From Calditrichia bacterium (GTDB taxonomy: Bacteria; Calditrichota; Calditrichia; Calditrichales; J004): a stretch of 64,000 nucleotides of DNA. This document shows, in pieces, positions 26,640-33,323 of this stretch (position 1 is the stretch's first letter; every line of letters begins with the position of its first letter). The notes beneath the pieces were generated by a model that was given only the letters and a program-made list of their open reading frames with translations, did not search any database and was not told where the DNA came from. The DNA is taken from contig JACKAO010000005.1 in the NCBI GenBank assembly GCA_020635035.1, positions 1-64,000 of the forward strand. The letters are read 5' to 3'. Both the position numbers and the translations under genes were made by a program.

Positions 26640-27998
26640 CTAATCCGACTGTTTAATGGTAACATGATCATTATTGCCACCATATTGCCATGCTCTGGCA
26701 TCATTACCATCAGAAGTTTGATCAATTGAAACCGAACTGTTTGTTACTGAAAGAGCTGAAGTAGTTGCTGTTTCCCCCAAAACCATTGGCCAACCTTCAT
26801 ATGAGTATGCCGTATTGTTATTACCTGTTTGAGAAATATTAGCTATATTCGCTTCACCATATTGCTCTGAACTTGCCATATTTGCTGCACCAACCTGAGT
26901 AACAATTGCACTACTATTGTTTCCAGTCAACTCGGAGCTGGTGTATCCATAGAAATCCGTAAGCATTCCTTGATTTACATAAGCCTCGTTTGCATTTCCT
27001 GCAGACTGACTGATAGTAATTGTATTATTATCACCATTTAATTGATCGGCGTATGCAGCATTACCATCTGTGCTTTGGGTTATACCAGCGTTATTCGAAT
27101 TTCCAAACTGATTGATTTCCGCATAGTTATTAAATACATCGCTTCCTTGTTGAGTGATTGTCGCGTTATTGTCATCACCTTGTTGGTCTGTATATGCTTG
27201 ATTAAAATCACCTTGCTGAGTTGATTTAGCAGTGTTGCCATAGCCGTCGGCTGACTGTTCTGCTTTGTTATTATCCCCATATTGATTTATATCAAGATCG
27301 CTTGCTTTTCCATTACTATTTTGAGTTGCATCATTTAAATCACCTTCCTGCCAGATATCACCCCGCTGCACATCTCCACTACCACCGCCTGAAAATATCT
27401 GAGTAGCATTATTTTCATTACCATGCTGGTTAATATTTATTCCACCAGAGTAACCATGATTGGCTCCAGTCAGATTTTGCACTGAATTATTTTTATTTCC
27501 AACTATATCAATATTACCGTGAGAATGACTTGCTGACATAGTCTGATTTGTAACATTCTCGTCACCCAAAATATCAGTTTTATAACTGTCTGTATGACCT
27601 GCCATAATTGATTGCGTTGATACGTTTTGACTGCCAACTTGCTTTGCCCACACATTTTGCCCACTATTTGAACCAGGAGCATATGTGGTTTGATTTACGG
27701 TATTATCTGCTCCATCCTGATCAACGGTCGCATTATTTGTAACATGACCACCACCACCAGTTTCAGTTTGGTGAATAGTAGCATTATTGCCAGTTCCATT
27801 TTGTTTTACATCAGCAATTTGTTGCCCAACAGGTGTAGATGTCGCAGTTTCAACTTGAGTAACGTTTGCAGTGTTTGAGCCTGTTTGATCTACAGTTATT
27901 TGGCCATTATCACCTGTTTGACTAGTTGTTGCTGTATTTTGTGCAAAAGAAAAAGATGCGAAAAATAAAATGCTTAAAATAAATGTTAACTGTTTCAT
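26640..27998 (-). CDS. Curlin-repeat amyloid protein (452 aa)
   Basis: A signal peptide (MKQLTFILSILFF..., ending FSFAQ) precedes about 18 curlin repeats (ITQQGSDVFNNYAEINQFG, TTSQTGDNGQITVDQTG, ISQTGNNNTAY) and a natural curlin C-terminus, HVTIKQSD. It carries the second copy of the 117-bp leader immediately upstream and an AAAGGA Shine-Dalgarno seven bases before the ATG. The first three codons and the leader match the gene at 28147-29604, while the repeat region has diverged strongly. Histidine-rich segments (TMSASHSHGN) are unusual among these paralogues. Confidence 0.87.
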   Translation of the reverse strand: MKQLTFILSILFFASFSFAQNTATTSQTGDNGQITVDQTGSNTANVTQVETATSTPVGQQIADVKQNGTGNNATIHQTETGGGGHVTNNATVDQDGADNTVNQTTYAPGSNSGQNVWAKQVGSQNVSTQSIMAGHTDSYKTDILGDENVTNQTMSASHSHGNIDIVGNKNNSVQNLTGANHGYSGGININQHGNENNATQIFSGGGSGDVQRGDIWQEGDLNDATQNSNGKASDLDINQYGDNNKAEQSADGYGNTAKSTQQGDFNQAYTDQQGDDNNATITQQGSDVFNNYAEINQFGNSNNAGITQSTDGNAAYADQLNGDNNTITISQSAGNANEAYVNQGMLTDFYGYTSSELTGNNSSAIVTQVGAANMASSEQYGEANIANISQTGNNNTAYSYEGWPMVLGETATTSALSVTNSSVSIDQTSDGNDARAWQYGGNNDHVTIKQSD

Positions 27999-28106
27999 CT
28001 TTGAATCCTTTCGTGGTTAATTAGCTGTATGGCCGGTTTCACGATTCGCTCCGTTATGCCCCATTCGTGACCAGTTAAAAGGCAAAACATCATCACGTCC
28101 ACGAAA
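27990..28106 (-). repeat. Duplicated curlin leader, copy B (candidate cis-regulatory RNA)
   Basis: This 117-bp block is identical to 29596-29712 except at four positions. On the minus strand it begins TTTCGTGG (28106-28099) and the complementary CCACGAAA (28016-28009) lies just before the gene start, so an 8-bp stem can close a 98-nt domain and pair with the first bases of the AAAGGA Shine-Dalgarno sequence. Identity between the copies ends exactly at the outer edge of this inverted repeat. A second inner stem (TCACGA with TCGTGA) is visible. Two of the four mismatches fall in its loop. I know of no riboswitch family with this core. It is preceded by a terminator-like hairpin. Confidence 0.6.
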
Positions 28107-28138
28107 AGTAAAAATACCCGCAGAATGACCACGGGTAT
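28107..28138 (-). terminator. Terminator-like hairpin after the first curlin gene
   Basis: ATACCCG and CGGGTAT form a 7-bp stem around an 11-base loop (28114-28138) and are followed on the minus strand by TTTTTACTTTT. It lies between the stop of the curlin at 28147 and the copy B leader, so transcription into the next gene would need read-through or another start. Confidence 0.6.
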
Positions 28139-28146
28139 AAGCTTCA

Positions 28147-29604
28147 CTATTGTTGAGAAACAATCGCATTATTATTATTACCTATCTGAGAAACAGTGAC
28201 TTCACCATTTGCATTTAGCTTAAGGGTATTTGCATCGCCCTGTTGCAAGACACTTAAATCAAGTCCATCAATAGCGCCTGCGCCGCTAAAAGAAGCAATT
28301 TCAGGATCTGTATCTGTATCAAGACCTTTTACTTTGTTTGTGTTTCCATCCTGTGTTATATCAGCAACGCCACCACCACTCTGGGCAAGATTCACAGTAT
28401 TATAGTCTCCATTTTGCTGAAGAATTTTTACAGAATTTGAAAGACCTGATTGAGATAACCCAACGGTGTTTTCATTTCCTAATTGATCAACATCTGCATA
28501 ATTTAAGGCTCCTGATACATTGATATCAGCATCATTTTCAGTGCCATTTTGTTTTAAATTCACTTTATTTGATGAATGATATCGAGGCCCTGCTGTAATT
28601 TGTGAATCGTCTCCCAAAATGTTAACATCAGCAGAATTATCATTACCATCCTGATCTATTAAAACATAATTTTCTGCAGGATAATTAGCTTCATCTCCCG
28701 GACTCCACCTATATTTTCCATTACCGTAAATATTTGCTTTAGCTGAATTGTCATTACCAGTTTGCCAGGTTCTCATTTTTGTATCTGATCCATCTTTTGA
28801 TTGAGAAGCATAATTCGAAAAACCATTTTGGTAAATATCAGCATCACTAATGGAATTACCACTGTTTGTCCCCGTTATTGTTTGGTGTGCTTCATTGTCA
28901 TCTCCAATCTGGTCAATCAAAACATAATTTGCACTATACCCTCCATTGACTGCACCTCTAATATATTGGTCAGCAATGTTTTCATTTCCCAAAATATTGA
29001 TTTTACCTTTGCTATGCCCGCCACCAACTGATTGATCCACGTCGTTTTTATTTCCAGTAATATATGTTTCAGCATAATTAGTATATCCAGAATAAATTGA
29101 TTGATCAGTCTTGTTTTCATCTCCTGTTATTTCACCAATAATAGTTTGTCCTATACTTGTACCATTTGCTTCTATAAAGACATTTGAAATATTTGCATCT
29201 CCGATTTGTTTAATCGTAGCCGTACTTTTCCCTGAATAGGAGCTGTACATATCCACATCAAAGTCAATAGAGTTATTGTCTCCTTGCTGTATCCCTTTAA
29301 CTTCTGTGTTCTTTATTCCAGCACTATTTTGATCAGATGTAATTGTATTTGAATTTCCCTGCTGATTAACAATTGCTTTTTGAACTGCTCCATCCTGATT
29401 AATATCTGTATTATTTCCTGTTCCATTTTGATATACAGATGCGTCATGAGAACCATTTATTTGATCTATTGTTGCGATATTAGAACCAATCTGTTCAACA
29501 TCTGCGTCATTTGAATTGCCTGTTTGGTTCACTTGAGCAGTATTCTGTGCAAATGAAAATGACACCAAAAGCATTAAAGCAATTAATAATGTTATCTGTT
29601 TCAT
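28147..29604 (-). CDS. Curlin-repeat amyloid protein (485 aa), first of the array
   Basis: The protein has a signal peptide (MKQITLLIALMLLV, ending FSFAQ) and about 20 curlin repeats (VNQTGNSNDADVEQIG, IDQDGNDNSADVNILG, VKILQQNGDYNTVNLAQSG), ending IVSQQ. Some repeats contain serine, tyrosine and glycine inserts. It is the curlin closest to csgG and has a CRP-like site and a good -10 upstream plus the copy A leader. Like its paralogues it is more than three times the length of E. coli CsgA. It is expected to be an extracellular amyloid subunit exported by CsgG. Confidence 0.88.
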   Translation of the reverse strand: MKQITLLIALMLLVSFSFAQNTAQVNQTGNSNDADVEQIGSNIATIDQINGSHDASVYQNGTGNNTDINQDGAVQKAIVNQQGNSNTITSDQNSAGIKNTEVKGIQQGDNNSIDFDVDMYSSYSGKSTATIKQIGDANISNVFIEANGTSIGQTIIGEITGDENKTDQSIYSGYTNYAETYITGNKNDVDQSVGGGHSKGKINILGNENIADQYIRGAVNGGYSANYVLIDQIGDDNEAHQTITGTNSGNSISDADIYQNGFSNYASQSKDGSDTKMRTWQTGNDNSAKANIYGNGKYRWSPGDEANYPAENYVLIDQDGNDNSADVNILGDDSQITAGPRYHSSNKVNLKQNGTENDADINVSGALNYADVDQLGNENTVGLSQSGLSNSVKILQQNGDYNTVNLAQSGGGVADITQDGNTNKVKGLDTDTDPEIASFSGAGAIDGLDLSVLQQGDANTLKLNANGEVTVSQIGNNNNAIVSQQ

Positions 29605-29712
29605 CTTTGAATCCTTTCGTGGTTAATTAGCTGTATGGCCGGTTTCACGATTCGCTCCGCTTTGCCCCATTCGTGACCAGTTGAAGGGCAAAACATCATC
29701 ACGTCCACGAAA
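29596..29712 (-). repeat. Duplicated curlin leader, copy A (candidate cis-regulatory RNA)
   Basis: This is the other copy of the 117-bp leader, directly upstream of the curlin at 28147-29604. The closing inverted repeat is TTTCGTGG at 29712-29705 and CCACGAAA at 29622-29615 (minus strand), again touching the AAAGGA Shine-Dalgarno. A CATAAT -10 candidate at 29719-29724 predicts a transcript starting at about 29712, the first base of the element. A short in-frame reading frame runs through the element but is closed by a TAA just upstream in this copy, which weakens a coding explanation. Confidence 0.6.
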
Positions 29713-29750
29713 TTATCGATTATGAAATAAGTGAGAAAAAATTTAAGTTG

Positions 29751-29766
29751 TGTGATTTTTGTTACA
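29751..29766 (-). promoter_or_regulatory. CRP-like site upstream of the first curlin gene
   Basis: TGTGATTTTTGTTACA differs by one base from the CRP/FNR-superfamily consensus TGTGA-N6-TCACA. Its centre is about 46 bp upstream of the start predicted from the CATAAT -10 at 29719-29724. Together with the perfect site before csgE it suggests shared control, although a lone near-match in AT-rich DNA is weak evidence. Confidence 0.4.
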
Positions 29767-29948
29767 GAGAAAAACGCAGATGCTTTAAAATATTACCATG
29801 TTACACAACGGTGGCATCTAATTTGGATTTTCTTTCACTTGCCGGTGTCCTGAGAATCCGGGTGCTGCCGTTTTTTTCTGTTGAATCACAATGTGTCATC
29901 ACCTCCTTCGTTTAGATTTATACTCCTTTATACCTGAAAAAATAGTTA

Positions 29949-29970
29949 TTGATGTCCTCCTTTCCATCAA
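29949..29970 (-). terminator. Weak terminator-like hairpin after csgG
   Basis: TTGATG and CATCAA flank a 10-base loop just after the csgG stop and are followed on the minus strand by TAACTATTTTTTC. The 6-bp stem is weak, so partial read-through into the curlin genes is plausible. Confidence 0.35.
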
Positions 29971-29974
29971 CAGT

Positions 29975-31363
29975 TTAATTTTTAGTTAAATAGAATATTA
30001 TTCCAAATTGTCCATCCCAATACTGATCATTACGGTTACCATATTTTATTCCATCAAGTAAATCAGTAAAGGTATAATTGTAGTTGATCTGTAAATTTAT
30101 ACCAACCATGTCACTAATAAGATAGTCAAAACCCGAACCCATCGAGATTAAAGGACGAATTCTGTCTTCACGACTGGTGTTATTAATTCCGTTTTTATCC
30201 TTAGCATCGAAGTAAAACAGACTGGTTCCTGCTCTTACCAAAGGCGAAAAGTTGAATTGCGGGAAAAAATGATATTTAACAGCAAAATCTGCCATGTAAA
30301 TATCTGTATTAAAATTACTTTCGGCAGCGAGCATTCCCTTTCCCGCACCAAACGATAATGTAAAATTCTTTGATATCCCTGTATCTAAATAGATATTACC
30401 GCCTAATTTAAATTGTGGATCAGGATAATCTCCTGTATACAATGTATTTAAAAGGTTAATCCCCAATCCAACACGATTTCTTTTCGAAGGAAGATATTCA
30501 GCGAGTAAAGGTTCATTACGCGCATCTTCTTTTTCCCGGAAATAAGCATCGAAAGCCAAAGAATTAACATCTCTCGGATTTTTTAATTGCCATAAATTAT
30601 CAACAACCCCTTCTATAATAAGGCTTCTAACCGCTTTTTGGATAGCTTCTGTAACACAAATCTGAACCGGTTCATTGTAACTGTATCCCGCTTCGGCTTC
30701 AAACAGGCGTTTATATTCAACATAACGGTAAAAACCAACATCAACCACTTCGGATAATATTGTTTTTGTAGTATACACCGTTTTTAAAATGCGTCCGTTT
30801 TGTGTTGAGACTGCCCTTAAATAGATTGTAACTTTATCCTGGCGATATTGAGTTGATGCACCCAAACCGAAATATTTTGCTCCGGCACCACCGGTAAGAA
30901 TATTCTTGTCATAAGAAATGATTCCACCTTCAAATATAACTCCGGCATATAATAATGGAGGAAGCGGTGCCAACTCCTGTCCATCGGCGCCCTTAAAATT
31001 TGCTCTGCTCGATCGGATAATCTTTCTTTCATTCAGAAGATTTGATAATCCTTCACGCTCAATTACTACAAACCAACCAGATTCTTCCAAGGCCTTGATA
31101 AGTACAGATGTTGCTCCCTGTGTAACAGCTGTGGACCAACTGACTCCTGTTGCCGATGTCTGGTATTGTCCGCTCTGATCACGAAATTTATAAACAGCCG
31201 CAACAATTTTCTCTGAAGGATCAGGTAAGGACACAAGCTCATGTTCAACCCGTGTTGAAGAACCGACTTTCGCCGGGTTTTGTTTAACCAATGATTCTGT
31301 CATCATGCAGCCTGACAGAAATAAAGCGATTAAAAAAACTATTATAAAGTTTTTAACCATCAT
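29975..31363 (-). CDS. csgG: Curli secretion channel CsgG, long form with C-terminal barrel-like domain
   Basis: The first 275 residues match CsgG, the outer-membrane lipoprotein that forms the curli secretion pore. A lipobox LSGC is followed by VAVYKFRDQSGQY, a catalytic-like SWSTAVTQGAT stretch, LIKALEESGWFVVIERE, and LLYAGVIFEGGIISYD with AKYFGLGASTQYRQDKV for the barrel hairpins. E. coli CsgG is 277 residues; here about 185 more residues follow. These contain alternating beta-strand patterns (NFTLSFGAGKGMLA, VKYHFFPQFNFSPLVRAG, GINLQINYNYTF) that look like an extra outer-membrane beta domain. The gene is 6 bp from csgF. The ATG has AAGGAAAT upstream; two adjacent ATGs are possible. Confidence 0.92.
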   Translation of the reverse strand: MMVKNFIIVFLIALFLSGCMMTESLVKQNPAKVGSSTRVEHELVSLPDPSEKIVAAVYKFRDQSGQYQTSATGVSWSTAVTQGATSVLIKALEESGWFVVIEREGLSNLLNERKIIRSSRANFKGADGQELAPLPPLLYAGVIFEGGIISYDKNILTGGAGAKYFGLGASTQYRQDKVTIYLRAVSTQNGRILKTVYTTKTILSEVVDVGFYRYVEYKRLFEAEAGYSYNEPVQICVTEAIQKAVRSLIIEGVVDNLWQLKNPRDVNSLAFDAYFREKEDARNEPLLAEYLPSKRNRVGLGINLLNTLYTGDYPDPQFKLGGNIYLDTGISKNFTLSFGAGKGMLAAESNFNTDIYMADFAVKYHFFPQFNFSPLVRAGTSLFYFDAKDKNGINNTSREDRIRPLISMGSGFDYLISDMVGINLQINYNYTFTDLLDGIKYGNRNDQYWDGQFGIIFYLTKN

Positions 31364-31369
31364 ATTTCC

Positions 31370-31777
31370 TTAAAAATAAGGTACAACCACTGTAGTTTCA
31401 CCACCAGTTGCCGCATCAATAATCTGAATGGTTACTCCTTCGGCACCTTCAGTTACTTCAATTTCAAAATCGCCAATCTCGTATTTTCCTGCTTCAAGTG
31501 TATTTTCTCCAAAAGCATCCGTTACTATTTGTCTTGATAGACGGCTCAGAATGGATCGGTTGAGACTTTCTGTAAAATTATCTAAAGCATCAGCACTCTG
31601 ATAACTGGATGTAGTTCTTTTTGCTGTAAATTTATTTTGAGCTTCTGCCTGGGATTGAAGCCAGGATGCGTTGTAAGGATTACCTCCAAAAGACGGGTTA
31701 ACCGGAGTGTAAACTAATTCTGTCGCATAGGACAAACTAGCTAATAAAAAAAGAAAAAAAACAGTAAACCTGTACAT
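31370..31777 (-). CDS. csgF: Curli assembly factor CsgF
   Basis: The 135-residue protein has a signal peptide ending LSYAT. The CsgF signature VNPSFGGNPYNASWLQSQAE lies at residues about 27-45, where in E. coli the N-terminus inserts into the CsgG pore. The rest (LSRQIVTDAFG, EIGDFEIEV, GGETTVVVP) matches the C-terminal domain that attaches the nucleator at the surface. Length agrees with the usual 130-140. It lies 6 bp upstream of csgG and 13 bp after csgE, with GGGAGG upstream of its ATG. Confidence 0.93.
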   Translation of the reverse strand: MYRFTVFFLFLLASLSYATELVYTPVNPSFGGNPYNASWLQSQAEAQNKFTAKRTTSSYQSADALDNFTESLNRSILSRLSRQIVTDAFGENTLEAGKYEIGDFEIEVTEGAEGVTIQIIDAATGGETTVVVPYF

Positions 31778-31790
31778 CTATACCTCCCTT

Positions 31791-32216
31791 TTAATAAATA
31801 CCACTTCCACTTAAATCTTCATTATCCAATTCACTTTTCGCATCATTCAATTTTATTAAATAATCCAAAATAATTTCTGCAGCTTCCGTTGCAGCATTTT
31901 CTATCGTTTCACCACGTGGATTTACAACCTTGGAAAAAACAGGTGTATCATTTACATCAGCTGAAACAATTGAACCAATGTTGGGCAGGGGTTTTTCGGA
32001 AATACTGATATTATAATCGTTTATACCATAAGGTGCTTCCCAGACAGAATAAAAATTATCAAAGAAATCTCTTCCAACATTAGAGATAGTATAATCAATT
32101 ATTAAACCATCTATCTCTATTTCAAGAGAATCGGTTTGAGAAAAGATAAGAGAAGGATATAAAAAAAATAGTAAGCTAAAAATCCTAAAATATTTAAGTA
32201 TTTTTTTAGAATACAT
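31791..32216 (-). CDS. csgE: Curli secretion specificity factor CsgE
   Basis: The 141-residue protein has a signal peptide (about residues 1-26, ending LIFSQ). The CsgE pattern is present: EIEIDGLIIDYTISNVGRDF, NDYNISISEKP and SIVSADVNDTPVFSKVV. CsgE caps the periplasmic side of the CsgG pore and directs curlins to it. This is the first gene of the csgEFG operon. Its start is 56 bp downstream of a perfect CRP-like palindrome, and a -10 candidate lies at 32245-32250. Confidence 0.9.
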   Translation of the reverse strand: MYSKKILKYFRIFSLLFFLYPSLIFSQTDSLEIEIDGLIIDYTISNVGRDFFDNFYSVWEAPYGINDYNISISEKPLPNIGSIVSADVNDTPVFSKVVNPRGETIENAATEAAEIILDYLIKLNDAKSELDNEDLSGSGIY

Positions 32217-32244
32217 AGTACAAATCCATTTGGATAGCTTGCTT

Positions 32245-32287
32245 ATAATATAACTGTTTAAATCAACGCCTTGTGAAGCAGATCACA
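32245..32287 (-). promoter_or_regulatory. CRP-like operator and promoter of csgEFG
   Basis: TGTGA-AGCAGA-TCACA (32272-32287) is a perfect 5+5 match to the CRP consensus. A TATTAT -10 candidate at 32245-32250 places the start near 32238. The site is then centred at about -41.5, the class II activation position. This spacing was computed from the sequence. The identity of the regulator (CRP, FNR or a relative) is inference. Confidence 0.6.
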
Positions 32288-32416
32288 TTAATTTTATTAA
32301 ATAAGTTTTTACACTTTAAAAACCATAAATAAAAATTTTCAATGTTTTAAATTGGGTATTGATTATTTTCATATCTTTTGTAAATTCATCGACTCAGTTG
32401 TTCATTTACATATTTC

Positions 32417-32497
32417 GGAGGATTGGCAGAATGGTATTGCAGCGGTCTTGAAAACCGTCGCCCTTAGGGCTTGTGGGTTCGAATCCTACATCCTCCG
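32417..32497 (+). tRNA. tRNA-Ser (anticodon TGA)
   Basis: An 81-base cloverleaf is visible: acceptor stem GGAGGAT with ATCCTCC, D-arm, anticodon loop CTTGAAA with anticodon TGA, a long variable arm (GCCC TTA GGGC) typical of serine tRNAs, and the T-arm GTGGG TTCGAAT CCTAC. The CCA end is not encoded. It is the first of two adjacent serine tRNA genes. Confidence 0.93.
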
Positions 32498-32539
32498 CTT
32501 CAAATTTCATTATTCTTCTTTTTCACTAAGTTTATTTTA

Positions 32540-32627
32540 GGAGAGATGGCCGAGTGGCTGAAGGCGCTCGCCTGCTAAGCGAGTATAGGGCAAAACTCTA
32601 TCGTGGGTTCGAATCCCACTCTCTCCG
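32540..32627 (+). tRNA. tRNA-Ser (anticodon GCT)
   Basis: An 88-base cloverleaf is visible: acceptor GGAGAGA with TCTCTCC, D-arm GCCGAGTGGCTGAAGGC, anticodon stem-loop CTCGC CTGCTAA GCGAG with anticodon GCT, a long variable arm (TATAGGG...CTCTA) and T-arm GTGGG TTCGAAT CCCAC. It lies 42 bp after the first tRNA-Ser. CCA is not encoded. Confidence 0.95.
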
Positions 32628-32954
32628 CAATTATTCATACCACATAAATACATCGCAAAATTAATGCCAAACAGCTTACTTCCTATTAATCAGTTTCCGA
32701 TAAACTCTTAATAATGAATAGCGTTTCCATTTGGAAACATTTTTAGTTATAGATGTTGCAATTTGGAAACATCGTTTAAATAAATTATTGGCCATTCGAT
32801 CTGTTATTGCATCTCGTTTATGAATTTCTAACGTTTTAATTAGATAAAATCATTTAAAAAATTTTAATCAAATGTTATCCTGTGCTGTACGATGCATTTG
32901 GCACAATTATTTCATATATTTTCTGGAGCGATTTAACATTACCAGGATGTAGCA
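32628..32954. other. Intergenic region after the tRNAs
   Basis: The 327 bp between the tRNA-Ser and the gene at 32955 contain no recognisable gene. The main structure is the operator-like repeat pair at 32723-32772. The position right after a tRNA gene is a common integration point, but no integrase or clear att duplication was seen. Confidence 0.4.
32723..32772. promoter_or_regulatory. Palindromic operator-like repeats
   Basis: GTTTCCA-TT-TGGAAAC is a perfect palindrome at 32723-32738. Its right half, ATTTGGAAACAT (32729-32740), recurs unchanged at 32761-32772, 32 bp away or about three helical turns. This resembles operators of HigA/Xre-type regulators. No such gene is in the window. Confidence 0.45.
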
Positions 32955-33323
32955 ATGGCAGCTGACAAGAAATATTATATTCCGACAGAATTTGTAACTA
33001 TTCGTGAATTAGCAGAGAAAACTCTTCTTGATAATAATATGAACTTCAAGCCCGGACAAAGAGCGCGACAGTTCCGGGTAACTACAGTTAAGGCTTTAGA
33101 AACTGCGATGGCAATGAAATCATCGCGGGATAAAAATGGGATTTATTTTTACGAAAGTACTTCTGAGAATTTGCCGGAGCTGGATACTGAGTTTATCAAT
33201 GATTTCAATAAGTTAACAGATGAAGAGAAGTTAAGCCTGAAAATAATCGTTAAAAAACTTGCTTCTGTCGTTTCAAAGAAAGATGATATTCTAAACAAAG
33301 TTATTGGAAGTAAATCCGATTAG
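32955..33323 (+). CDS. Hypothetical protein
   Basis: I do not recognise this 122-residue protein. It has no signal peptide or membrane helix. The first part contains a possible small DNA- or RNA-binding-like stretch (FVTIRELAEKTLLDNN, GQRARQFRVTTVKALETA) and the second part is acidic and helical (LPELDTEFINDFNKLTDE, LKIIVKKLASVVSKKDD). It overlaps the convergent GH76 stop by 4 bp. The operator-like palindrome lies about 180 bp upstream. The coding potential looks real, because the frame is open with good codon use and starts with ATG. Confidence 0.55.
   Translation: MAADKKYYIPTEFVTIRELAEKTLLDNNMNFKPGQRARQFRVTTVKALETAMAMKSSRDKNGIYFYESTSENLPELDTEFINDFNKLTDEEKLSLKIIVKKLASVVSKKDDILNKVIGSKSD

Larger units (their letters stand above)
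29713..29974 (-). other. Intergenic region between csgG and the first curlin gene
   Basis: These 262 bp hold no convincing gene. A 32-codon frame (29801-29899, MTHCDSTEKNGSTR...) begins two bases after a GGAGGTG and is doubtful. The region contains three purine-rich GGAGG-like runs, a CRP-like site at 29751-29766, the -10 candidate for the first curlin gene, and a weak hairpin after csgG. Confidence 0.5.

Noticed and set aside
28019..28168. A 50-codon frame (MRLFLNNSEAYTRG...) running through leader copy B
   Set aside because: It overlaps the curlin end, and in copy A an in-frame TAA sits just before the shared part, so the peptide is not conserved across both leaders.
20965..29604. The periodic repeats could look like a CRISPR or satellite array
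   Set aside because: The period corresponds to 18-23-residue curlin motifs, copies are degenerate, frames are open with signal peptides, and no cas gene is present.
29596..29712. c-di-GMP-I (GEMM) riboswitch
   Set aside because: The GGCAAA...GACGCAAAGCC core and paired tetraloop pattern of GEMM are not found; only a short GGGGCAAAGCGG resemblance exists.
29801..29899. A 32-codon frame with GGAGG upstream
   Set aside because: The spacing from GGAGG to ATG is only two bases and no homology is recognisable, so it is kept as doubtful.
32417..32954. Integrated mobile element beside the tRNA-Ser pair
   Set aside because: No integrase, transposase, direct repeat of a tRNA end or att site was found.
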